DNA of 6,790 bases from Mailhella sp. Its GTDB lineage: Bacteria; Desulfobacterota; Desulfovibrionia; Desulfovibrionales; Desulfovibrionaceae. The notes beneath the pieces are model-generated. The model worked only from the letters and a program-made list of their open reading frames with translations, had not been told where the DNA came from and made no database searches. The stretch spans positions 1 through 6,790 of the forward strand of contig JAKSQA010000054.1 in the NCBI GenBank assembly GCA_024404335.1, read 5' to 3'. Numbering within the stretch: position 1 is the first letter of the stretch; the number at the start of each line of letters is the position of its first letter. Below are positions 1-5,366 of this stretch, piece after piece. The position numbers and the translations under genes are program-made.

Positions 1-232
1 TGGAGCGGTAGCCGAGCTTTGCCGACTGGAAGTTCGCCCCCATGCGCCGGATGACGCGGCGTTCCTTAAGCGATTTCACGCGTGCGAGCGCCTCCTCCTC
101 CGCGATGCCGAGCGCTTCGCCGAGGACGCGGTACGGCCGGGGATCGAGGGGGAAGGCCGTCTGGATGATGTCGAGAAGGGCCTTGTCCGTGGCATCGAGT
201 TCCGATGCCTGTGCTGGAGCATGGGTGCTCAT
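1..232 (-). CDS. ahbA/B: Siroheme decarboxylase subunit, AsnC/Lrp-like (AhbA or AhbB), partial
   Basis: Partial gene; 77 codons from ATG at 232-230, running off the left edge. The visible protein starts MSTHAPAQASELDATDKALL and has an AsnC/Lrp-type winged-helix N-terminus at about residues 12-65, then RRMGANFQS and KLGY at about 62-75. That is the signature of the AhbA/AhbB/NirDLGH family rather than of a DNA-binding Lrp regulator. The family removes two carboxyl groups from siroheme to give 12,18-didecarboxysiroheme; AhbA and AhbB act as a heterodimer in Desulfovibrio. The start is supported by an AAGGA Shine-Dalgarno site about 7-9 nt upstream and by a 4-bp ATGA overlap with the extended ahbD frame. 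The partner subunit would be expected just beyond the window. I cannot tell AhbA from AhbB with only the N-terminal part. An ordinary Lrp regulator is the alternative, but the operon makes it unlikely. Confidence 0.88.
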   Translation of the reverse strand, partial: MSTHAPAQASELDATDKALLDIIQTAFPLDPRPYRVLGEALGIAEEEALARVKSLKERRVIRRMGANFQSAKLGYRS

Positions 233-1410
233 GCCTGCTTCCTTTTCGGCTGGTACAGGCACCGAGGCTCCTGTGCCATGGGGTCGTCGGTCATGCTGTA
301 GGCGCAGGCGCGGCAGCCGCCGCAGACCTTGTGGGATTCGCAGACGCCGCATTTGCCCTTCTATTCCTCCTGGCTGCGGAACTTGAGGAACCAGGGGGTC
401 TTCTTCCACAGTTCGGGGAAGGGGGTGTCCCTCACGTTGCCGCAGTCGATGGTGAGGTATCCGCAGGGCTGGAGCTGGCCGGTGTGGCTGATGAAGCAGA
501 AGCCCGTGCCGCCGAGGCAGCCGCGGGTCATGGCGTCCATGCCGAAGTTCTCCATGTCGACGGTGATGCCCTCATCATGGGCGCGCTGGCGCATGATGCG
601 GTAGTAGTGCGGGGCGCAGGTGGCCTTGAGGTGCATGGAGGTCGTCTTGCGGAAGTCGTAGAACCAGTGCAGCACTTCCTCGTATTCCTCGGCGGTGATG
701 ACCTCCTCCTGGATGGAGGCGGCGCGGCCCATGGGCACGAGCAGGAAGATGTGCCAGGCCTTGGCGCCGATGCGCTCGCAGAGCTTGAATATCTCTTTGA
801 ACGAGTGGAGGTTGCTCTTGGTCACGGTGGTGTTGATCTGGAACTCCACGCCTTCGGCCTTGAGGTATTCGATGCCCCGCATGGAGGCGTCGAAGGCCCC
901 GGGCACGCCGCGGAATGCGTCATGGCTGGCGGCGTCGGCTCCGTCGATGGAGATGGAGCAGCGCTGGAAGCCCGCCTCGCGGATCCTGCGGGCGGCTTCG
1001 GGCGTGATGAGGGTGCCGTTGGGCGACATCACGCAGCGGAGCCCCTTGCCGCGGGCGTAGTCGGCAAGTTCGTAGACATCGGGGCGCATCATGGGGTCGC
1101 CGCCGGTGAAGATGATGATGGGGTTTCCTACCTCGGGGAAGGTGTCGATGAGCGCCTTCGCCTCAGCCGTGGAGAGCTCTCCCGGATAGGGATCGGGGTG
1201 CGCCTCGGCGCGGCAGTGCTTGCAGGCGAGGTTGCAGGAGCGCGTGACTTCCCAGGCTATGAGACGGCACTTCGGGGAGCCGTCGGGAAGGAAGCGGGAC
1301 GCTCCCGGATGGCCGCCCGGGTGCCCTGCGGGCATGGATGCCGTATCGCGCCCCATGGGGTGGCCGCCGGGATGGAAGGCGCCGAGGGATGCTTCGGGAT
1401 GGCCGCCCAT
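229..1410 (-). CDS. ahbD: Heme b synthase AhbD (radical SAM, Fe-coproporphyrin III oxidative decarboxylase), interrupted by in-frame TAG
   Basis: AhbD converts Fe-coproporphyrin III to heme b by oxidative decarboxylation of two propionates, the last step of the siroheme-dependent pathway. Residues 1-38 are a His/Gly/Pro-rich stretch; the radical-SAM core starts at about 46, with the CxxxCxxC cluster at C59, C63, C66 and a GGDP at 103-106 where many radical-SAM enzymes have GGEP. C298, C305, C316 and C323 begin the C-terminal Fe-S domain. Codon 350 (363-361) is TAG, so ordinary decoding gives 349 aa (361-1410). In the same frame the next 43 codons encode C354-x2-C357-x5-C363-x2-C366, C369 and C384, the rest of a SPASM-like set, then TGA at 231-229 in an ATGA overlap with the next gene. 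That makes a 393-codon frame. The start overlaps the hemB stop (TGATG) with only a poor, distant SD, suggesting translational coupling. The identity is clear; whether the full protein is made is not. Confidence 0.93.
361..363 (-). other. In-frame amber (TAG) codon within ahbD
   Basis: The plus strand reads CTA at 361-363, giving TAG on the coding strand between ...FRSQEE and KGKCGVCE.... It splits the C-terminal cysteine set of AhbD: C298/C305/C316/C323 are before it, C354/C357/C363/C366/C369/C384 after it. From memory of the family, a tyrosine is expected just before KGKC, so a TAC or TAT codon changed in one base would give this TAG. TAG also serves as the true stop of ahbC (3885-3883), so the whole genome is unlikely to read TAG as sense. 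Confidence 0.9.
1297..1410 (-). repeat. GGHP repeat coding stretch at the AhbD N-terminus
   Basis: Codons 1-38 of ahbD encode repeated GGHP/AGHP units: GGHP at residues 2-5, 15-18 and 32-35, AGHP at 28-31, and FHP at 12-14. This puts five histidines in 38 residues (H4, H13, H17, H30, H34). In DNA the unit appears on the plus strand as imperfect copies of ggatggccgccc near 1309 and 1398, and a variant near 1361. It precedes the radical-SAM core and is not part of its fold. A flexible metal- or heme-binding tail is possible but is inference. Confidence 0.75.
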
Positions 1411-2408
1411 CAGCGCACCCAGCCTTCGCGCAGGAGCTCGGCGGCGAAATAGGTGATGATCATCTTCGCGCCGGAGCGCTTGATGCCGGTGAGGGCTTCG
1501 AGCATGACGTTCTTCCGGTCGATCCAGCCGTTCTGGGCGGCGGCGCAGATGAGCGAGTATTCGCCGCTGACCTGGTAGGCGACGAGCGGCACGTCGAAGG
1601 TGTCGTGCATGAGGCGGATGACGTCCTGGTAGGGGCCGGCGGGCTTCACGATGAAGAGGTCGGCGCCTTCCTGGATGTCGGCATCCATCTCACGCAGGGC
1701 CTCCTGCACGTTGGCGGGGTCCATCTGGTAGGTGCGGCGGTCGCCGAAGTGCGGGGCGGAGTCGGCGGCATCGCGGAAGGGCCCGTAGTAGGCGGAGGCG
1801 TACTTCACGGCGTAGGACATGATTGGGATCTCCTCGAAGCCGGCCTTGTCGAGCGCGGTGCGGAGGGCGAGCACGCGGCCGTCCATCATGTCCGAGGGGG
1901 CGATGATGTCGGCGCCGGCCTTCGCCTGGGAGACGGCGGTCTTCGCAAGGAGGTCGAGGGTCTGGTCGTTGAGCACATGGCCGGTGCAGTCGCCGTCGGC
2001 GATGATGCCGCAGTGGCCGTGTGAGGTGTATTCGCAGAGGCAGAGGTCGGTGATGACGACGAGGTCGGGCCAGTTCTTCTTGATCATGCGGGTGGCGCGC
2101 TGGACGATGCCTTCGTCGTCATAGGCGCCGTGGCCGAGCGGGTCCTTGGCGGCCGGGATGCCGAAGAGGAGGACGGAGCGGAGGCCGTTCGCGATGGCGG
2201 CGCCGATCTCCTTCTCAAGCTCCTGAAGGGAAAGCTGGAACTGCCCCGGCATGGAACCGATTTCCTGACGGAAGGATGCGTCGGGGGTGTCGACGACGAA
2301 ATAGGGCATGATGAGGTCGGCGGCGGCAACGGTCGTTTCGCGGACCATTTCACGGATGGCGGGGGTGCGGCGGAGACGGCGGCCGCGGTGGAACTGGAGA
2401 TCGGTCAT
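1410..2408 (-). CDS. hemB: Delta-aminolevulinic acid dehydratase (porphobilinogen synthase) HemB
   Basis: Condenses two 5-aminolevulinate molecules into porphobilinogen, the common precursor of siroheme, heme and cobamides; cytoplasmic. The 332-aa length is normal for the family. The metal-site cysteines are C123, C125 and C133 in [14 protein letters not shown], the zinc-type arrangement. Both active-site lysines are present: K202 in [15 protein letters not shown] and K255 in [11 protein letters not shown], the Schiff-base lysine. The start at 2408 has AAGGA about 8 nt upstream. It is the first gene of the hemB-ahbD-ahbA/B unit; its TGA shares a base with the ahbD ATG. Expression probably comes from the promoter at 2564-2592 through a leader of about 150 nt. 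Linking hemB to ahb genes is familiar in Desulfovibrio-type genomes. No defects seen. Confidence 0.98.
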   Translation of the reverse strand: MTDLQFHRGRRLRRTPAIREMVRETTVAAADLIMPYFVVDTPDASFRQEIGSMPGQFQLSLQELEKEIGAAIANGLRSVLLFGIPAAKDPLGHGAYDDEGIVQRATRMIKKNWPDLVVITDLCLCEYTSHGHCGIIADGDCTGHVLNDQTLDLLAKTAVSQAKAGADIIAPSDMMDGRVLALRTALDKAGFEEIPIMSYAVKYASAYYGPFRDAADSAPHFGDRRTYQMDPANVQEALREMDADIQEGADLFIVKPAGPYQDVIRLMHDTFDVPLVAYQVSGEYSLICAAAQNGWIDRKNVMLEALTGIKRSGAKMIITYFAAELLREGWVR

Positions 2409-2558
2409 TTTCTTTTCCTTGTATAAGGATGGGTCGGCATGGGGTGCCCGCTTCCTGGGCGGCGGAGGGCCGGAACGATGCCTGGCGGCAGTCCCGCCTC
2501 TGGCGGAATCGAACCGGCGGCCCTGCCCCTGGCGGCGGGAAGGCTTCGATGGAGCCTT
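2409..2558 (-). promoter_or_regulatory. Structured GC-rich 5' leader of hemB
   Basis: From the promoter position, transcription should start near 2557-2558, leaving about 150 nt before the hemB ATG. The predicted RNA begins almost at once with an AAGGCT/AGCCTT hairpin (2540-2558). A larger stem pairs 2516-2527 with 2487-2498: GGCAG with CTGCC and CCGCC with GGCGG, around a 2x2 internal loop. Its 17-nt loop holds GGTTCGATTCC (2515-2505), the consensus of a tRNA T arm. A competing small hairpin, CCGCC-AGA-GGCGG (2506-2494), uses the same GGCGG strand, so the two folds exclude each other. The heptamer CTGGCGG (plus strand) occurs three times: 2482-2488, 2500-2506 and 2529-2535. I do not recognise a known riboswitch; no cobalamin-type conserved box was seen. 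Pairings were found by eye, without energy calculation. Confidence 0.45.
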
Positions 2559-2563
2559 CGGAC

Positions 2564-2592
2564 ATCATAAGTCCGCGGCGGTCGTTTGACAA
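2564..2592 (-). promoter_or_regulatory. Sigma70-type promoter for the hemB-ahbD-ahbA/B operon
   Basis: On the minus strand, TTGTCA (2592-2587) and TATGAT (2569-2564) are separated by exactly 17 bp. Each hexamer differs from the consensus by one base. The site lies in the 227-bp gap between the AEC transporter and hemB, and points at hemB. It stands out in a very GC-rich stretch. It implies that the heme operon can be expressed apart from the upstream transporter gene. Confidence 0.7.
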
Positions 2593-2635
2593 GCCGCCCG
2601 GGGAATGGGGCTCAGGCGGCAGGCGCAGTGGGCTG

Positions 2636-3571
2636 TCATCCTATGGCCAGCTGGAAGAGCCATACGAGGGCGGGCATGGTGATGACGCACAGCAGCGTGC
2701 TGACGACGGCGATGAGGCTCGCGTATTCGCCGTTGTTTCCGTACAGGTGGGCCATCTGCGTCACCGTGGATGCGCTCGGCGCGGCGGCGGCGAGGAACAC
2801 GATGAGGAGTATGCGCTCGCCGTTTTCCACCAGCCCCTGCAGGCCTGAGGCCCAGAGCGCGCAGAGGGTGAGGAGCGGATAGATGACAAGCCGCAGCAGG
2901 ACGACGGCAGGCAGCTTGCGGTAGGCGAGGAGGCGGCTGAAGTCCATGGAGCCGATGAGCATGCCCGTGACGATCATGCTCACCGGGCCGATCATGAGGC
3001 CCACGGAGCGGACGGCGATGGAGGCGACCTCCGGAAGCCGGATGCCGGTGACGAAGAGGATCAGCCCCCCGAATATGCAGAGCACGTTGATGTTGAGGAG
3101 GATCTTGCGGATGTCGAATCCGCTGCCGCCCCGCAGCACGCTGACGCAGTGCGTCCAGAAGAGCACTACCTGGAACATCATGTAGCCGCAGGTGTAGAGG
3201 ACCCATTCCGGGCCCAGCACATAGGCGACGACGGGGATGATCAGGTTGCCGCTGTTCGTGTAGATGGAGGATGTGCGCTCCACGGCGTCGAGCCTGAGCG
3301 GGCGCCTGGCGAGGGCGTCGAAGCCCAGGCAGAGGATCTGGACGAAGGCGCCGGCCCCGATGGAGAGCAGCAGGGCCTGAAGCTTCTCCGGCGTGCAGTC
3401 GATCTGGAATGCGTCGATGATCATGCACGGGCCGATCAGGTAGAGCGTGAGGGCGGAGAGGATGCGGCTGTCCTGCGCGGACAGCAGCCTGAGCCGGACG
3501 ACAAGGAAGCCCATGAACACCATGAGCAGCATGGCGGCGATCTGCTTGCCGAGAAGTAGGGATATCATCAT
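2636..3571 (-). CDS. AEC-family (auxin efflux carrier-like) membrane transporter
   Basis: A 311-aa inner-membrane protein with about ten hydrophobic segments, near residues 5-27, 36-56, 67-86, 105-123, 127-146, 158-177, 187-207, 220-242, 252-272 and 285-307. The motif TNSGNLIIPV (105-114) and the segment AAAAPSASTV (261-270) are characteristic of the Mem_trans/AEC family, whose bacterial members export or exchange small organic acids and similar anions. The substrate cannot be read from sequence. Start: two adjacent ATGs (3571 and 3568), with only a weak purine-rich site upstream, so the exact start is uncertain by one codon. It sits between ahbC and hemB on the same strand, but a strong terminator lies upstream and a promoter for the next operon lies downstream, so it is probably its own unit. 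A link to heme or tetrapyrrole traffic is possible only by position. Confidence 0.92.
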   Translation of the reverse strand: MMISLLLGKQIAAMLLMVFMGFLVVRLRLLSAQDSRILSALTLYLIGPCMIIDAFQIDCTPEKLQALLLSIGAGAFVQILCLGFDALARRPLRLDAVERTSSIYTNSGNLIIPVVAYVLGPEWVLYTCGYMMFQVVLFWTHCVSVLRGGSGFDIRKILLNINVLCIFGGLILFVTGIRLPEVASIAVRSVGLMIGPVSMIVTGMLIGSMDFSRLLAYRKLPAVVLLRLVIYPLLTLCALWASGLQGLVENGERILLIVFLAAAAPSASTVTQMAHLYGNNGEYASLIAVVSTLLCVITMPALVWLFQLAIG

Positions 3572-3827
3572 GGCCGTGTGCCTGTTCGTTTCGCGGGGAA
3601 GGCTGCCGGTATTTTCGGGCGGGCAGGGGCGCCGGCGTCCGTGACGCAGCCGGGAAGACTGCTTTTCACGTTAATCTGAAGGATTGTCGAGCATTTTCCG
3701 AGGTGGGCATGGGCCCGGTGAGGGAGTGGCACGGCGTGAGTGCCTTGGGAAGCAGCGCTTCCGGTGACGACCGGGGAAGGATCCGCCGACGGCGGGGCGG
3801 ACGCCGCTTCAGAGACCGCACACCATG
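3572..3827. other. Intergenic stretch upstream of the AEC transporter
   Basis: No convincing gene. It must hold the transporter's promoter, because the ahbC terminator is just upstream, but I see no good -35/-10 pair. Two small inverted repeats are visible: GGAAGC-AGC-GCTTCC (3748-3762) and CCGCC-GAC-GGCGG (3783-3795). A local AT-richer patch around 3655-3700 is the likeliest place for a non-consensus promoter. Confidence 0.4.
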
Positions 3828-3860
3828 AAAAAGCGAGGGAAGGACGTGTCCTTCCCTCGC
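3828..3860 (-). terminator. Rho-independent terminator of ahbC
   Basis: A perfect inverted repeat of 13 bp per arm (GCGAGGGAAGGAC at 3833-3845, complement at 3848-3860) has a 2-nt centre, so the real loop is probably 4-6 nt. On the minus strand it is followed at once by five Ts (3832-3828). It starts 22 nt after the ahbC stop codon. The orientation fits termination of ahbC, which separates it from the AEC gene and the hemB operon. Confidence 0.88.
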
Positions 3861-3882
3861 TTCGATATGCTGTGGCACGGGG

Positions 3883-5067
3883 CTACTTAATGCCGATTTC
3901 CTCATCGGTGAGGTAGCATGCCGGGTCCTGCGCCCATTCGTCGCCGTAGTAGGCCTCGGCGCGGGAGCGGAAGTTGCCGCCGCAGATGTTGAGGAAGCGG
4001 CACTTCGCGCAGCGGCCCTTCACATGGGGCTTCTTGTCCTTGAGCTTGTGGAGGAGCTCGATGTTCGGATCGTCCCAGATTTGGGAGAAGGGGCGTTCGA
4101 GGACGTTTCCGAAGACATGGTGGCGCCAGAACTGGTCGGCGCTGACATCGCCGTTCCAGGAGATGCAGCCGATGCCGCGGCCGGAGCTGTTGCCCTCGTT
4201 GAACTGCAGGAGCTCGAAGACCTCCTCGGCGCGCTTGGGATCCTCGCGGAGCAGGCGCATCCAGACGTAGGGGCCGTCGGCATGGTTGTCGACGGTGAGG
4301 ACTTCCTTGGGCTTGCCGGCGTCGAAGCTCTCGCGGGTCTTGTCCATGATGAGGTCGACGATGGCGCGGGTCTCCTGATGGTTCAGGTCCTCATTGATGA
4401 GCTCGGTGCCGCGGCCGGAGTACACGAGGTGGTAGAAGCATACGCGCGGGATGTCGCGGTCGCGCAGGATGTCGAAGATCTTGGGCACTTCGACGGCGTT
4501 GCGCTTGTTGATGGTGAAGCGCAGGCCGACCTTGATGCCTTCCTCGCGGCAGTAGTCGAGGCCTTCGAGGGCACGGCGGAAGGAGCCTTTCACGCCGCGG
4601 AAGTGGTCGTGGACCTCTTCGCCGCCGTCGAGGCTGACGCCGACGTACGAAAGGCCGACTTCCTTGAGGAGCTTGGCCATGCGGCGGTCGATGAGTGTGC
4701 CGTTGGTGGAGATGACGGCGCGCATGCCGTGGTCGGTGGCGTACTTGGCGAGTTCGGGCATGTCCTCGCGGATGGTGGGCTCGCCGCCGGAGAAGAGCAT
4801 GACGGGGGCGCCGTAGGCGGCGAGGTCCTCGATCATGGTCTTGGCCTTTTCGGTATTGATGGGATCGACGCCCTTGTCGGTCACGGCCTGGGCATAGCAG
4901 TGCGCGCACTTGAGATTGCAGCGCTGGGTCATGTTCCAGACGACGACGGGCTTCTTGTCGGCGGAGAACTGCAGGAGATGGGAGGGAAGCTTTCCGGAAT
5001 GGCGGCCGTAGCGAAGTGCATCGGAAGGTTCGACCTGGCCGCAGTAGAGCTTGGAGATACCGATCAT
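3883..5067 (-). CDS. ahbC: 12,18-didecarboxysiroheme deacetylase AhbC (radical SAM, Fe-coproporphyrin III synthase)
   Basis: AhbC removes the two acetate side chains of 12,18-didecarboxysiroheme, giving Fe-coproporphyrin III, the substrate of AhbD. The 394-aa protein begins with the family-typical MIGISKLYCG. The radical-SAM cluster is C50, C54, C57 (CNLKCAHC), followed by GGEP at 94-97. The C-terminal SPASM-like domain is complete: C301, C353, C356, C362 and C384. It is related to NirJ of heme d1 synthesis, but the siroheme-heme context and the N-terminus favour AhbC. AAGGA lies about 7 nt before the ATG at 5067. It has its own promoter (5165-5193) and terminator, so it is monocistronic and separate from hemB-ahbD-ahbA/B. 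The stop is TAG, and the complete length argues that it terminates here. Confidence 0.94.
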   Translation of the reverse strand: MIGISKLYCGQVEPSDALRYGRHSGKLPSHLLQFSADKKPVVVWNMTQRCNLKCAHCYAQAVTDKGVDPINTEKAKTMIEDLAAYGAPVMLFSGGEPTIREDMPELAKYATDHGMRAVISTNGTLIDRRMAKLLKEVGLSYVGVSLDGGEEVHDHFRGVKGSFRRALEGLDYCREEGIKVGLRFTINKRNAVEVPKIFDILRDRDIPRVCFYHLVYSGRGTELINEDLNHQETRAIVDLIMDKTRESFDAGKPKEVLTVDNHADGPYVWMRLLREDPKRAEEVFELLQFNEGNSSGRGIGCISWNGDVSADQFWRHHVFGNVLERPFSQIWDDPNIELLHKLKDKKPHVKGRCAKCRFLNICGGNFRSRAEAYYGDEWAQDPACYLTDEEIGIK

Positions 5068-5366
5068 GGGAGATCCTTGTCGGGGAATGTGAGGCGGGCG
5101 CGGCCGGATTCAGAACGGCAGATCCCCGTCGTCTGCCTCCGGCCGGAAAAGTCGGCAATAAGCCATGATAGCCGCACATCGCGGCGGAATCAAGCCGTGC
5201 GCCGGGATTATTTGACGGAACAAGGCAGGTATGCGCTCCGCGGGATGCCTCCCGGGGATGCGGTGGTGCGCTCCCCCTCGGGATGAATCCCCTATGGACG
5301 GCGCTTATCCGGCGATGAGTAGCGCTATGCCCCAGGCATCGGCAGGCCCCGGCGTCCGCAGGGATG
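5068..5366. other. mnmA-ahbC intergenic region
   Basis: About 300 bp without a convincing gene. It carries the ahbC promoter in its left half. The right half has small repeats: a partial direct repeat of TGCGCTCC plus CGGGATG (5232-5247 and 5267-5285) and GGGAT-GA-ATCCC (5280-5291). No T-tract hairpin was found, so I cannot name a terminator for mnmA. Confidence 0.5.
5165..5193 (-). promoter_or_regulatory. Sigma70-type promoter for ahbC with an inverted repeat in the spacer
   Basis: On the minus strand, TTGATT (5193-5188) and TATCAT (5170-5165) are separated by 17 bp. The -10 box differs from consensus at one base, the -35 at two. The spacer holds the inverted repeat GCCGC-ACATC-GCGGC (5171-5185), which lies between the two boxes where a repressor or activator could bind. 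The predicted start near 5158 gives a leader of about 90 nt. Confidence 0.68.

Noticed and set aside
1093..1104. GGDP in AhbD in place of the usual radical-SAM GGEP, as a possible inactivating change
   Set aside because: Asp for Glu is a conservative change seen in some radical-SAM families; I cannot call it a defect without an AhbD alignment.
205..1452. A 415-codon plus-strand open frame antisense to ahbD
   Set aside because: It is a shadow of high-GC codon bias; its product is Ala/Gly/Glu/His-rich with no family motifs, while the minus strand encodes clear AhbD.
2494..2527. A tRNA gene on the minus strand, suggested by the T-arm-like GGTTCGATTCC
   Set aside because: No matching acceptor stem, no anticodon or D arm at the right distance upstream, and no CCA; retained only as a leader element.
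2350..2592. An 80-codon frame that could be a leader peptide before hemB
   Set aside because: It starts upstream of the predicted promoter's -10 box, overlaps hemB out of frame, and has Pro/Arg-rich shadow composition.
3883..3885. Genome-wide reassignment of TAG to a sense codon
   Set aside because: ahbC ends with TAG at the expected family length and is followed at 22 nt by a strong terminator, so TAG functions as a stop here.
3666..3905. A 79-codon frame between the AEC gene and ahbC
   Set aside because: It overlaps the ahbC end and reads straight through its terminator hairpin; no ribosome site or recognisable content.
4024..5286. A 420-codon plus-strand open frame antisense to ahbC
   Set aside because: Low-complexity Ala/Gly/Val/Asp composition, mirror of ahbC codons; no start context.
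5232..5291. Partial direct repeats TGCGCTCC...CGGGATG as a possible mobile-element or attachment site
   Set aside because: Short, imperfect and GC-rich; no integrase, transposase or flanking duplications in the window.
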